Assembly (NCBI GenBank): GCA_965197275.1
Contig: CBDAMQ010000034.1
Coordinates: forward strand, 310,001-374,000
Reading direction: 5' to 3'
DNA length: 64,000 nt
From: DASCOT01 sp965197275
GTDB lineage: Bacteria; Acidobacteriota; UBA890; WLXD01
The notes under the pieces were generated by a model, which made no database searches, was not told the origin of the DNA, and saw only the letters and a list, made by a program, of their open reading frames with translations. This document shows, one piece after another, positions 32,319 through 41,585 of this stretch. Made by a program: the position numbers and the translations under genes. Each line of letters begins with the position of its first letter. Positions within the stretch are counted from its first letter, which is position 1.

Positions 32319-33406
32319 GATGCTGGCCGATGCGCGCCGAGCCGCTCGCCGACGGCGATCAACGTGTGCTCCAATGACAGCTTCACGTTGGGTTGAATCC
32401 CGGTGGTGAGACGCTCGATGCCCTCGTTCAGCGCCTCGAGCGCCCGGGCAGCCGCCTCGGGGGCAATGTGTTGCGACCAGACGGACCAGGCCTCAGATCG
32501 GTCGGCGTTGACCAGACTGGATCGGTCGCCGTCAGCCGCCACCACGAGCAGGTCACGGAGGATGTCGCGGCCGACCTCCAGGGTGCTGGCAGCGCGCTGG
32601 GTGGCGGTGTCGCCATTGCCGATCGATGCGAGGCTCTCGGCGGCGGTAACCACACCGGCGCCTCCGACCTGCGCCAGCCGGAGCGCCTCGACCACCGCCT
32701 CGAGCAGGGCATCGTAGCCGTCGAGATCGATGGCCAGCGCCCGTCCGATACTTCCCGGAGCTAGCGCTGCGCGCAGCCGCGCCTCGTCCGGCTCAAGGCC
32801 GCGCTTTTCGGTCAGATAGGTGCGCGCAACGGGCAGGGGCACCGGCGAGAAGCGCAGAGATTGACAGCGCGAGCGGACGGTCGACAACAGGCTGCCCGCC
32901 GCCGACGTGACGAGCACGATCACCGACGATGACGGAGGCTCCTCGAGCGTCTTGAGGAACGCGTTCTGCGCTTCGCTGGTAAGCGTATGGGCGTCGTCCG
33001 CCACGACGACCCGGCGGGTGCCCTCGTGCGGGCGGTATGCCGTGGCGGCGACGGCATGCCGCACGGCCTTGATCCCCACCGTGCGAGGCTCGGGCGCCAT
33101 CCACACCACATCCGGGTGCAGGCCGCGCTCGATCTTCCGACAGGACACACAGGTCCCGCAGGCGTCGCCGGGCCCCTTCTCGGTGCAGTTGAGCGCCTGT
33201 GCAAGGATGCCGGCGCAGGTCGCCTTGCCGACCCCGGGAGGACCGGCGAACAGCAGCGCGTGCGGCAGCCGCGCGCCGTCGAGCGCCCGGCGGAGGGCGC
33301 TGACGACCGACTCCTGGCCGACGAGGGCGTCGAAGCCGTGACCGTCGGTGCTTGGCGGCGGGGTGGTCAGCGACTGTGGCGCTTTGGCGCCGGAACGTGC
33401 GGTCAC
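32315..33406 (-). CDS. holB: DNA polymerase III subunit delta'
   Basis: 363 residues. GQESVVSALRRAL precedes a clamp-loader AAA+ domain with P-loop GPPGVGKATCA (Ala in place of the usual Thr/Ser, in line with delta' not hydrolysing ATP), a zinc module (C-x8-C-x2-C-x2-C around ALNCTEKGPGDACGTCVSC) and the sensor/TSE motif VTSAAGSLLSTVRSRCQ (S-R-C). It is part of the sliding-clamp loader. A thymidylate kinase gene, its frequent neighbour, is not here; pdxA follows with overlap. Confidence 0.9.
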   Translation of the reverse strand: MTARSGAKAPQSLTTPPPSTDGHGFDALVGQESVVSALRRALDGARLPHALLFAGPPGVGKATCAGILAQALNCTEKGPGDACGTCVSCRKIERGLHPDVVWMAPEPRTVGIKAVRHAVAATAYRPHEGTRRVVVADDAHTLTSEAQNAFLKTLEEPPSSSVIVLVTSAAGSLLSTVRSRCQSLRFSPVPLPVARTYLTEKRGLEPDEARLRAALAPGSIGRALAIDLDGYDALLEAVVEALRLAQVGGAGVVTAAESLASIGNGDTATQRAASTLEVGRDILRDLLVVAADGDRSSLVNADRSEAWSVWSQHIAPEAAARALEALNEGIERLTTGIQPNVKLSLEHTLIAVGERLGAHRPAS

Positions 33407-33587
33407 AGATACATCCGGCTGCTGGTGGCACGATGGTGGGTGTCGGAGAGCCAGGATAGTACTCGCCCGTTCATCTCACGCTCGCATAGACAAGGGAATC
33501 GCCGCTGCGGTACGACGCCGGAGTCGACATCGTCGAGCACCACGGCGCTGACAGGCGTCGCGCCGCCGGCTCCCAGACAGTGCTCGT

Positions 33588-35444
33588 CTAACGGACATCG
33601 CCCAACGGCATCGCCAGATCATCGAGCACGGCCGCGAATCGAGGCTCGTCACGCAGTTGGCGCAGGTATGGGTCCTCGAGGATGGCGGCGAGCCGTAGGG
33701 ATCGGCGCTGGGCCGCCATCTCGATCAACGACAGCGCCTCGTCGATCTCGCCCAAACCGAGCCGCACCGTCGCCGCCGCGAGGGCGGTGACGGTCTCGTC
33801 GCCGGTGCGCCGCAGATCGTCCAGTACGCTCAGGGCGCGCTGAGGCTGGCCGGCACGCGCATAGGCGTACCCCACCGCTCCGAGGTCGAGATCATGCCCG
33901 GGGGTCGTCGCTGCTCGGGTGCAGGCGCCGAGCGCCTGCTCGAAGCGCTCCTGCAGGTTGTCGATGGCGCAGAGCACCCCATAGGCCTGGCCGCCGGCAT
34001 TGTCCAGCTCCAGCGCTCGTCGAGCCAGATCGAGGGCAGTGGCGTACTGGCCGGACAGCATCAAGTTGCGCGCATGGCTCAGCAGCACTGGGGCTGCATC
34101 GTCGTTGTTGTCGACCGCGCGGCTGGAATGGACGACGGCCTCCTCTACCCGCCCTAGCCGGCGAAGATAGCGACCGTAGCGTTCCAAAACGATGGATGAG
34201 CGTGGGTCTAGCTGAAGCGCGGTAAGGAACCTTCGCTGCGCCTCTGGCCAGTCCTGATTCAGCTCTGCCGCCACCGCTGCGAGCACCGCGTGCGCCGGGC
34301 CGCTGCGCGGATTCTGGTCGAGCGCGGCGTAAGCCGCCGCCCGGGCTTCGGCATATGCCGAGGTCGGATCGGACCAGTTGTTCCAGCCCAGGGTGGCATG
34401 CACATCAGCGAGCGCGGCCCAGGCCTCGGAGTAGCCGGGATCGATCGCAAGCGCCTGGCGGAACTCCTCGAGGCTGCGAACCGAATCTACCGGCGTGCCG
34501 CGCGCCGCCAGTCGCCGAGCACGGTCGAGCGCCTGGCGCGCCTCGGCGATCTCCACCGCGGGTCGCTCGACGGCCCCCTGGCGCAGCATCAGCGCGAGGG
34601 TGATCTCGCGCGACGCCTGGTTGGCGATCTCCTGCTCGATCTGCAGAAGATCACCGCGCGATTCTTGGTAAACGCCGGCCCAGACGAGCTCCTCGGTATT
34701 CCCGTCGACGAGCTCCAGACTCACCAGTATGCGACCCGCCGACTGCTGCACGGTGCCGTCGATGAGGGCATCGACTCGCAACGACTCGGCGATCGATCGT
34801 AAGGATGCTCGAGCGTCGCGCGCCTGGCGGGCTGCCATGCCCGACACCACACGGAGGGTTCGCACGGTGGCGAGCTGGGTGATCAGCTGGTCTGTGAGTC
34901 CCTCGGCGAAGAATCGTTGCTCGGGGTCATCCGAAAGCGCCCGCAACGACAGCACCGCGATCGACTCGATGTCGGTGCCCGCGTCGTTCGGTGCCCGTGT
35001 CGCCCACCAGCCGCCGAGTAGCGCGATGGCGATTACGCTGGCCAGCAGCGGTTGCCACAGCCGTCTGATCGGAGGGCGCCGCGGAGCGGATGCGTCGCTG
35101 GGCGCGTCGGTCGCCACGGCGCGAACTCCGGCGACGATCCGGTAGCCTCGCTTGGGCAGCGTCTCGACGTATCGTGGATTCCGGGCGTCGTCGCCCAGCG
35201 CTCGGCGTAGCTCCGAGATGCAGCGGCTGAGCGCCGCTTCGCCGACGAAGCTGTCGGCCCAGACGGCGTCGATGAGCTGCTCCTTGGAGAGGACCTGGCC
35301 GGGGTGCTCGACAAGCTCCAGGAGCACCTCCATGACCTTGGGCTCCAGCCGCACCGACGTCTTGCCTCGGCTGACGGTGCCGGACGACGGATCGACCGAC
35401 CAGTCGGCCAGCTCGAACCGGGAGTGGGGTTTCGCTGCGCTCAT
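33588..35444 (-). CDS. CadC-like winged-helix membrane regulator with TPR domain
   Basis: 618 residues. Residues 1-105 are an OmpR/PhoB-type winged helix (VRLEPKVMEVLLELVEHPGQ, LSRCISELRRALGDD, YVETLPKRGYRIVA). A membrane helix follows (~125-147), then a TolB-like domain (IAVLSLRALSDDPEQRFFAEGLTDQLITQLA, ~160-270) and TPR repeats to the end (AIDPGYSEAWAALADVHATLGW and so on). This is the membrane-tethered one-component architecture of many Acidobacteriota regulators. The start overlaps the biotin-carrier gene by four bases, so it is co-transcribed with an acyl-CoA carboxylase, which it may regulate; the link is inferred. The 181-base gap to holB has no gene. Confidence 0.9.
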   Translation of the reverse strand: MSAAKPHSRFELADWSVDPSSGTVSRGKTSVRLEPKVMEVLLELVEHPGQVLSKEQLIDAVWADSFVGEAALSRCISELRRALGDDARNPRYVETLPKRGYRIVAGVRAVATDAPSDASAPRRPPIRRLWQPLLASVIAIALLGGWWATRAPNDAGTDIESIAVLSLRALSDDPEQRFFAEGLTDQLITQLATVRTLRVVSGMAARQARDARASLRSIAESLRVDALIDGTVQQSAGRILVSLELVDGNTEELVWAGVYQESRGDLLQIEQEIANQASREITLALMLRQGAVERPAVEIAEARQALDRARRLAARGTPVDSVRSLEEFRQALAIDPGYSEAWAALADVHATLGWNNWSDPTSAYAEARAAAYAALDQNPRSGPAHAVLAAVAAELNQDWPEAQRRFLTALQLDPRSSIVLERYGRYLRRLGRVEEAVVHSSRAVDNNDDAAPVLLSHARNLMLSGQYATALDLARRALELDNAGGQAYGVLCAIDNLQERFEQALGACTRAATTPGHDLDLGAVGYAYARAGQPQRALSVLDDLRRTGDETVTALAAATVRLGLGEIDEALSLIEMAAQRRSLRLAAILEDPYLRQLRDEPRFAAVLDDLAMPLGDVR

Positions 35445-35977
35445 TCGATCGTCGCCAGTGTGGTGCCGCCCTCCACGCCGGCGCCCTCCTCGACGAGCAC
35501 CTCGACCACGGTGCCGCCGCGCGGGGCCTTGAGCTCGTTTTCCATCTTCATTGCCTCGAGAACGATGATTCCGTCGCCCGGCTCCACGACGGTGCCCGCC
35601 GGCGCCAACACTTTAGCCACCCGACCCGGAATCGGCGCCGTGATCGCTACCTTGCCATCGCCATCCGTGTTTACCGCGGCGACCCGGTGCCGGCGTGCGT
35701 CAGCAGCTCGCGCGCGCACGACATGGCTAAGCAGATGCAACTCGAACACATCTGGATCTCCCTCCATCTCATCTACGTGGACATCGTAGGAGCGGTCGTT
35801 GACGAGCAGGGAATAGTTACCCGGCTCGGGCATACGCCAGTCGATCTGGATGGCCGCCGCCGCTTCACCGTCGCTGTTCGTGTCGCCAAGCCGCCACATC
35901 TGGATGGCACCGTTGTCTCGACGGACTCGGTAGCGTCGCGGGTCGTCTTCGCCCTCGATGTTGACCTCGATGATCAT
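35441..35977 (-). CDS. Biotin carboxyl carrier subunit of acyl-CoA carboxylase
   Basis: 178 residues. The C-terminal 75 residues are a biotinyl domain with the lysine in VLEAMKMENEL and the flanking PIPGRV and PRGGTV hammerhead. The N-terminal part is the linker-like region found after the biotin carboxylase domain in fused propionyl-CoA carboxylase alpha chains. Here it is a separate polypeptide whose gene overlaps the biotin carboxylase stop by four bases, so the alpha subunit appears to be split. Confidence 0.92.
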   Translation of the reverse strand: MIIEVNIEGEDDPRRYRVRRDNGAIQMWRLGDTNSDGEAAAAIQIDWRMPEPGNYSLLVNDRSYDVHVDEMEGDPDVFELHLLSHVVRARAADARRHRVAAVNTDGDGKVAITAPIPGRVAKVLAPAGTVVEPGDGIIVLEAMKMENELKAPRGGTVVEVLVEEGAGVEGGTTLATIE

Positions 35978-37500
35978 CGCGACCCGCCTCGCAGACCGCG
36001 GGTGCGCCCAGCCATCTTCCAGCTTGATGATCCGGCGTCTCGAATCTGGAAGGCACGGGCCTCCTCGCGTCGGAAGGCGTGTAACGCGGCGCTGATCGCG
36101 GCGACGTCGACGAGCTCCGCGTGCCGCTCATGGCGCGGACCGAGCGGGCTCGGGTCGCCGAGCAGCCGGTCGAGGTAGCCGGTGTCGACCTTACCCTCGA
36201 TGAATTCTGACTCCTGCATGATGTGCTGGAAGAGCGGAATGGTGGTCGAGATGCCGACCACCTTGTACTCCTGCAGAGCCCGACGCATGCGGCTCAACGC
36301 GGCCGGCCGATCCGGGCCCCAGGCAATCAGTTTGGAGATCATCGGATCGTAGAAGATCTGTACTTCGTAGCCTTCATACAGCGCCGAGTCTTCGCGCACG
36401 CCGGGGCCTCCCGGGACCCGCAACCCCTCGATCAAACCCGGCGCCGGAGCGAAGTTGTTGGACGGATCCTCGGCGTAGATGCGGCACTCGATGGCATGGC
36501 CCCGCACCCGCACGTCGTCTTGATCCCAGGGGAGCTGCTCGCCACGCGCGATTGCAATCTGAGCCGCGACGAGGTCGATGCCGGTCACTATTTCGGTGAC
36601 CGCATGCTCTACCTGGAGTCGTGCGTTGACCTCGATGAAGTAGAACCTGCCTTGTGGATCAACGAGGAACTCCACTGTGCCGGCGTTGGTGTAGTCGGCC
36701 TTGGCAGCGATCGCCAGAGCGGCCTTCCCCATTCGATCGCGCAGATCGTCATCGAGCGCTGGCGACGGGGCCTCTTCCACTACCTTTTGGTGCCGCCGCT
36801 GTATCGAACACTCACGCTCACCGAGATGGATTCGATTGCCGTGATGGTCGCAAAGCAGCTGGATCTCGACGTGGCGCGGCTGAAGGATGACCTTCTCCAG
36901 GTAGACGCGCCCATCGCCGAACGATGAGGTGGCCTCGCTGGCGGCGGCGCGGAAGGCGGATTCCATGTCGTCTGGGGCGGCCACCTGGCGCATCCCCTTA
37001 CCGCCGCCACCCGCAACCGCCTTCAGCATCACCGGGTAACCGAGCTGATCGGCCAACACGAGGGCGTCGGCCGCCCCGTCCAGGGGGCCGGAACTCCCCG
37101 GCACGGTTGGCGCATCGGCTTCGCGGGCCATCTCCCGCGCACGGTTCTTGTCGCCTAGCGACGCCATGACCTCGGGCCGCGGGCCGATGAATATCAACCC
37201 TGCGTCGCTGACGGCGCGGGCGAATGCGGGGTTCTCGGCCAGGAACCCGTACCCGGGATGCACCGCGTCTGCGCCTGCCGCGTCGGCGACCGACATGAGC
37301 CGATCGATGCGCAAATAAGACTCGGACGCCGCCGCGGGCCCCAGCCGATAGGCGCGGTTCGCTAGGCGAACATGCAACGCCTCGCGGTCGGCGTCCGAGT
37401 AAACCGCTACCGCTTCAATGCCAAGATCGCGGCAGGCGCGGATGATACGCACTGCGATCTCGCCTCGGTTCGCCACGAGGATACGCCGGATCTGTGTCAT
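35974..37500 (-). CDS. accC: Biotin carboxylase subunit of acyl-CoA carboxylase
   Basis: 508 residues from the ATG before TQIRRILVANRGEIAVRI. ATP-grasp motifs KAVAGGGGKGMR, IHLGERECSIQRRHQKVVEE, and the catalytic FIEVNARLQVEHAVTE are intact. The C-terminal ~60 residues go beyond a bare AccC and resemble the fused alpha chains. With the carrier and the beta subunit at 39.2 kb it should carboxylate acetyl- or propionyl-CoA. Confidence 0.95.
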   Translation of the reverse strand: MTQIRRILVANRGEIAVRIIRACRDLGIEAVAVYSDADREALHVRLANRAYRLGPAAASESYLRIDRLMSVADAAGADAVHPGYGFLAENPAFARAVSDAGLIFIGPRPEVMASLGDKNRAREMAREADAPTVPGSSGPLDGAADALVLADQLGYPVMLKAVAGGGGKGMRQVAAPDDMESAFRAAASEATSSFGDGRVYLEKVILQPRHVEIQLLCDHHGNRIHLGERECSIQRRHQKVVEEAPSPALDDDLRDRMGKAALAIAAKADYTNAGTVEFLVDPQGRFYFIEVNARLQVEHAVTEIVTGIDLVAAQIAIARGEQLPWDQDDVRVRGHAIECRIYAEDPSNNFAPAPGLIEGLRVPGGPGVREDSALYEGYEVQIFYDPMISKLIAWGPDRPAALSRMRRALQEYKVVGISTTIPLFQHIMQESEFIEGKVDTGYLDRLLGDPSPLGPRHERHAELVDVAAISAALHAFRREEARAFQIRDAGSSSWKMAGRTRGLRGGSR

Positions 37501-37631
37501 GCGCGAAAGGTATCTCCCGCGTCCGTCGTCTGCCAACGCGATCACAGGTTATCGAGCCCTACCGTGAACCCGGTGCGCCCGTCGACGCTGGATCGCTGTC
37601 TCGATGCTCACGGAGCCCGACGGGCTCTACG

Positions 37632-38891
37632 CTAGCTCCCCTGGGTGGCAGTCAGCCAGGTGTCGATCTGATCGTCGAGCGATTGCAGCGGGATCGGGCC
37701 GTGTTCAAGGACGGCATCGTGAAAGGCGCCGAGGTCGAAGCCCGGTCCCAGCGCCTCCTCGGCGCGAGCCCGGAGCTCGAGGAACTTCAGCTCACCCACT
37801 TTGTAGGCGACCGCCTGCGCGGGGTTGTCTTGATAGCGGCGAACCTCGAGGCGTATCTGTTCGATTGGCAAGGAGGTGTTGTTGCGAAACAGCTCTTCAC
37901 CGCGGCGACGATCCCAGTCGAAGGCATGCAGGCCCGTATCCACCACCAGTCGAATGGCGCGCCACATTTCGAGGTTGAGTCGCCCAAACTCGGTCATCGG
38001 ATGGCGGTACACGCCGAGCTCCTCACCGAGGCTCTCGGCATACAGTCCCCAGCCTTCGACGAAGGCGGTCACCGTGGTTCGGCTGCGCCAACCGGCGTCG
38101 TCATCGGGCGCTTGCGCCCACGACATCTGTAGATGGTGCCCCGGCACAGCTTCGTGTAGCAGCAGCGCCTCGAGCACGAACAACGGTACCTGACGCGGAT
38201 CTGCATTCAACAAGACGTAGCCGGTGGATCGTCCGCGGAGTCCCTCGTTGCCGCGACGGTACTGGGCCATGAACCCGCGTTGTCCTCGTGGTAGCAACTC
38301 GACGCTGTAAGGAACCTCTGGTCGCCGGGTGAACGCTCCGTCGAGGCGATGGTCGATGCGGGCAGCGATCCCTCGAGCGATCGACCTGAGCTCCTGGCGC
38401 GAGCCGGCGTAGAGTCGGTCGTCGGTGCGCGCCGCCTGCAGGAAGGCGTCCAGATCGGCGTTCGGGTTCTGTGCCTGGACAAGATCCAGCATCGCCTGAC
38501 GGATACGCTCGATCTCACGAAGTCCGAGCTCGTGTAGCCGGCGGGGATCGAGCTTCTGGCCGGTGTGCCGCAGGATGAGCGTCGAGTACCCGATTTCGTC
38601 GAAACCGTTGGAGTCGGGGTCGAGATACCGTTCCACCGCCAACTGCGCCCGCCACTCGAGCACATCGAGGTCGATCCGACCGGCGGGGCTCAGCTCGTGT
38701 CGTGGAATCGCCCTGGCGCGGCTAAGCAGATCGACGTAAAGCGTGCCCACGCGAGCCAGATTGATCTGGCATCGCTCTGAGCGCAGGTCGCGACATCCGA
38801 GATCAGAGCGCCGCCGCCGCGTCTCGGCGAGCTTCTCGAAGGTATCGATGAGCACGCCGAGCTCGAGTTGCGCCGCTTCCGCCGGCGCCAT
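37632..38891 (-). CDS. DUF885 metallopeptidase-like protein, N-terminus probably frameshifted
   Basis: 419 residues in this frame. The DUF885 zinc signature HEAVPGHHLQ and the distal EGWGLYAESLG are present, so catalysis is plausible. Family members are usually 550-600 residues with a signal peptide. Directly upstream, a second frame starting at 39015 encodes a signal-peptide-like segment and joins this frame near the AAAA at about 38889-38892. A single-base indel there, real or a sequencing error, would explain both. If not, the protein starts at the ATG 38891 and is cytoplasmic and short. Confidence 0.8.
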   Translation of the reverse strand: MAPAEAAQLELGVLIDTFEKLAETRRRRSDLGCRDLRSERCQINLARVGTLYVDLLSRARAIPRHELSPAGRIDLDVLEWRAQLAVERYLDPDSNGFDEIGYSTLILRHTGQKLDPRRLHELGLREIERIRQAMLDLVQAQNPNADLDAFLQAARTDDRLYAGSRQELRSIARGIAARIDHRLDGAFTRRPEVPYSVELLPRGQRGFMAQYRRGNEGLRGRSTGYVLLNADPRQVPLFVLEALLLHEAVPGHHLQMSWAQAPDDDAGWRSRTTVTAFVEGWGLYAESLGEELGVYRHPMTEFGRLNLEMWRAIRLVVDTGLHAFDWDRRRGEELFRNNTSLPIEQIRLEVRRYQDNPAQAVAYKVGELKFLELRARAEEALGPGFDLGAFHDAVLEHGPIPLQSLDDQIDTWLTATQGS

Positions 38892-39015
38892 TTTGTGCTG
38901 ACGGTTGCGCCACTACCCTGACGATGAGCGGGGCCCGAGGGGCGAGCGTCGCCACCGCGAGTATCACTGAGAGCGACGTCAGGGTAGCGGCGCTCCGTAT
39001 CGGCCGGTGCGTCAT
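38890..39015 (-). other. Out-of-frame signal peptide segment for the DUF885 gene
   Basis: From ATG 39013-39015 the minus strand reads MTHRPIRSAATLTSLSVILA followed by a second hydrophobic stretch and VVAQPSAQ, a good Sec signal with a basic n-region. It runs out of frame with the DUF885 coding region from the AAAA tract onward. Confidence 0.55.
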
Positions 39016-39145
39016 TCCTGCCTCCCGTCCAGGAGCGCGCATGTACCCGAGCGCAGGCCCACCGAACGCTTCCCGCGCCCGGGCACAAGGCGTTCTCTCT
39101 GGGTAGGAGCCCCGAGCAGCCGTTTTCGTTGAGGTCTTGTTCGAC

Positions 39146-39191
39146 TCCCCGAATTGGCGGTGCGCCGATCCCCGAGTTGCCGGTGCGCCGA
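39146..39191 (+). repeat. 23-bp tandem duplication
   Basis: Two adjacent 23-base units (39146-39168, 39169-39191), each TCCCCGA(A/G)TTG(G/C)CGGTGCGCCGA-like, with two differences. They sit in the 219-base gap after pccB, where no gene is seen. Confidence 0.7.
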
Positions 39192-39234
39192 CCTCTGTGC
39201 ACCGGTCGCGTGTAAAGCCGCCGGGCTACTGCAA

Positions 39235-40785
39235 TCAGAGCGGTATGTTGCCGTGTTTCTTGGGAGGGTTGGTGTCGGTCTTGGTATCAAGCGCCAGAAG
39301 CGCACGAATGAGCTTTGGCCGGGTGTCGCGAGGGTGAATCACCTCGTCGACCCAACCACGTTCGGCCGCGACGTAGGGGTTGGCGAACTTGTCCCGGAAT
39401 TCCTCGACCTTCTGCGCTCGCAGCGTCTCTCCGTCTTCGGCGGCCGCGAGCTCGCGGCGAAACAGCACGTTGACGGCCCCCTCGGGCCCCATCACGGCGA
39501 TTTCCGCCGCCGGATAAGCGAAGTTCGCATCGGTGCGGATGTGCTTCGAAGCCATGACGCAATACGCTCCGCCGTAGGCCTTGCGCGTGATCACCGTAAG
39601 CTTGGGCACCGTCGCCTCGGCGAAGGCGTAGAGCAGCTTCGCCCCGTGCTTGATGATGCCGCCGAATTCCTGCTCGGTACCCGGCAGGAAGCCAGGCACA
39701 TCTTCGAATACCACCAGCGGGATATTGAACGCATCGCAGAAGCGGACGAAGCGAGCACCCTTGAGCGAGGCGTCAATATCGAGCGTCCCGGCGAGGTGGT
39801 CAGGCTGGTTGGCGACGACTCCCACCGGCATACCGTGCAGGCGCGCGAACCCGGTAACCAGGTTGCGAGCGTAGCCTACGTGTACCTGAAGGAACTTGCC
39901 GTCGTCGACGACACGGTTGATCAGGTCGACGATGTCGTAGGGCCGGTTGGGGTCGCCGGGCACGATCTCGTCGAGCTCGGGATCCGCCCGTCGCGGATCG
40001 TCCGTTGGGTCGAGTCGCGGCGGATCCTCGCGGTTGTTGCTGGGCAGATACGACAACAGCTCGCGGATGAGGGCCAGACACTCCTGATCGTTGGCCGAGG
40101 AGAAATGTGCCACGCCGCTGCGCGCGCTGTGCACCGCGGCACCACCGAGATCCTGTGCCGAAACGTCTTCGTGCATGACCGTCTTGAGGACATCTGGGCC
40201 GGTCAAGAACATGTACGACGTGTTTTCGACCATGGCGACGAAATCAGTGATGGCCGGGGAGTAGACGGCCCCGCCGGCGCATGGTCCCATGATCGCCGAG
40301 ATCTGCGGGATTACGCCGGAAGCCAGGGTGTTTCGGAGAAAAATTTCCGAGTACCCGGCCAGCGATGCCACCCCCTCCTGGATCCGGGCGCCACCCGAGT
40401 CGTTGAGGCCGATGACTGGTGCCCCCACCTTGATGGCCAGGTCCATTACCTTGCACACCTTCCAGGCGTTGCTCTCCGAGACCGAGCCGCCAAAGACGGT
40501 GAAGTCCTGAGCGAACACATACACGAGGCGACCGTCGATGTGTCCGAAACCGGACACCACCCCGTCGCCTTCGATCTGCCGCTCGTGCATCCCGAAATCG
40601 CGGCACCGGTGCCGAACGTGCGCGTCGAGCTCCTGGAACGACTCCGGGTCCAGGAGATAATCGAGTCGCTCGCGTGCGCTCAATTTTCCTGCGCCGTGTT
40701 GACGTTTCAACCGGGCGTCACCGCCACCGGAACGGGCGGACTGGCGCCGGCGCTCGAGCTCGGCTGCTGGGTCGTCGTGGGACAC
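39235..40785 (-). CDS. Acyl-CoA carboxylase carboxyltransferase (beta) subunit, PccB/MMDA type
   Basis: 516 residues with two crotonase-like halves. LNDSGGARIQEGVASLAGY and MGPCAGGAVYSPA form the first site; EDVPGFLPGTEQEFGG and the C-terminal KKHGNIPL are hallmarks of propionyl-CoA carboxylase and methylmalonyl-CoA decarboxylase subunits. The residue that sets acetyl- versus propionyl-CoA preference (Asp in PccB, in GGAYDVM) is Cys here (GGAYCVM), so the substrate cannot be assigned from sequence alone. It belongs to the same minus-strand run as the biotin carboxylase and carrier. Confidence 0.95.
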   Translation of the reverse strand: MSHDDPAAELERRRQSARSGGGDARLKRQHGAGKLSARERLDYLLDPESFQELDAHVRHRCRDFGMHERQIEGDGVVSGFGHIDGRLVYVFAQDFTVFGGSVSESNAWKVCKVMDLAIKVGAPVIGLNDSGGARIQEGVASLAGYSEIFLRNTLASGVIPQISAIMGPCAGGAVYSPAITDFVAMVENTSYMFLTGPDVLKTVMHEDVSAQDLGGAAVHSARSGVAHFSSANDQECLALIRELLSYLPSNNREDPPRLDPTDDPRRADPELDEIVPGDPNRPYDIVDLINRVVDDGKFLQVHVGYARNLVTGFARLHGMPVGVVANQPDHLAGTLDIDASLKGARFVRFCDAFNIPLVVFEDVPGFLPGTEQEFGGIIKHGAKLLYAFAEATVPKLTVITRKAYGGAYCVMASKHIRTDANFAYPAAEIAVMGPEGAVNVLFRRELAAAEDGETLRAQKVEEFRDKFANPYVAAERGWVDEVIHPRDTRPKLIRALLALDTKTDTNPPKKHGNIPL

Positions 40786-40805
40786 GGCGATGGGCCGGCT
40801 GGGGG

Positions 40806-41489
40806 TCAGCCCTCGGCGCCGGCCGGGACGGCGAGGTTGGCAACGAGCTCGCGCGCCCCTTCCCAGTCGGCCAGGAAGGCCGCGAGCCCCTTGTCGGTAA
40901 GCGGATGCTTGAACATCGAATCGAACACCTTGGTCGGGATCGTGACGATGTCGGCTCCCATCATCCCGGCGTCGAGCACATGCTTCGGGTTGCGCACCGA
41001 GCCCACCAGTACCTCGGTGGCGTAACCGTAGTTCTCGTACATGGCGACGATCTGCTGGACCATCTCCATTCCGTCGTGCCCGATGTCGTCAAGGCGACCT
41101 GCGAAAGGCGAGATGATGGTCGCTCCGGCCTTCGCGGCGAGTAACGCTTGAAGGGGCGAGAAGCACAGCGTCACGTTGGTGCGGATGCCCTCTTGCGACA
41201 ACGTCGCCACTGCTCGAATGCCGTCGCGAAGCAACGGGATCTTGACGACGATGTTCTCGTGTATGGGCGCCAGACGACGGGCCTCGTCGACCATGCCGTC
41301 GTAGTCGGTGGACAGCACCTCGGCGCTGATCGGACCGTCGACGATGTCGCAGATCTCAACGATCACATCGGCGAAAGGACGCCCTTCCTTGGCGACCAAG
41401 GACGGGTTTGTGGTCACTCCGTCAAGCACGCCGGTCTCGGCGGCCGCACGGATCTCGTCGATGTTCGCGGTGTCGAGGAAAATCTTCAT
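40806..41489 (-). CDS. Transaldolase / fructose-6-phosphate aldolase-like protein
   Basis: 227 residues, the short (~215-230) TalB-like/FSA subfamily. FLDTANIDEIR, GVTTNPSLVAKEG and the Schiff-base lysine in NIVVKIPLL are conserved, as is the NVTLCFSPLQALLAAKAGA strand. Either transaldolase or FSA activity is possible in this subfamily. It lies between glyA and pccB on the same strand. Confidence 0.93.
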   Translation of the reverse strand: MKIFLDTANIDEIRAAAETGVLDGVTTNPSLVAKEGRPFADVIVEICDIVDGPISAEVLSTDYDGMVDEARRLAPIHENIVVKIPLLRDGIRAVATLSQEGIRTNVTLCFSPLQALLAAKAGATIISPFAGRLDDIGHDGMEMVQQIVAMYENYGYATEVLVGSVRNPKHVLDAGMMGADIVTIPTKVFDSMFKHPLTDKGLAAFLADWEGARELVANLAVPAGAEG

Positions 41490-41585
41490 CGGATAGCCTC
41501 CCGAGAGATTTCGTAGCGCCGCCGAAAGCCCCTATCCCCGAATCGGCAGTCGCAGCGCGGCTAGTCTAGCAGTTGCCGCCGGTAG

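Noticed and set aside
39154..41025. 623-codon open frame on the plus strand
   Set aside because: Antisense to pccB and part of the transaldolase gene, both unambiguous. No motif in its translation.
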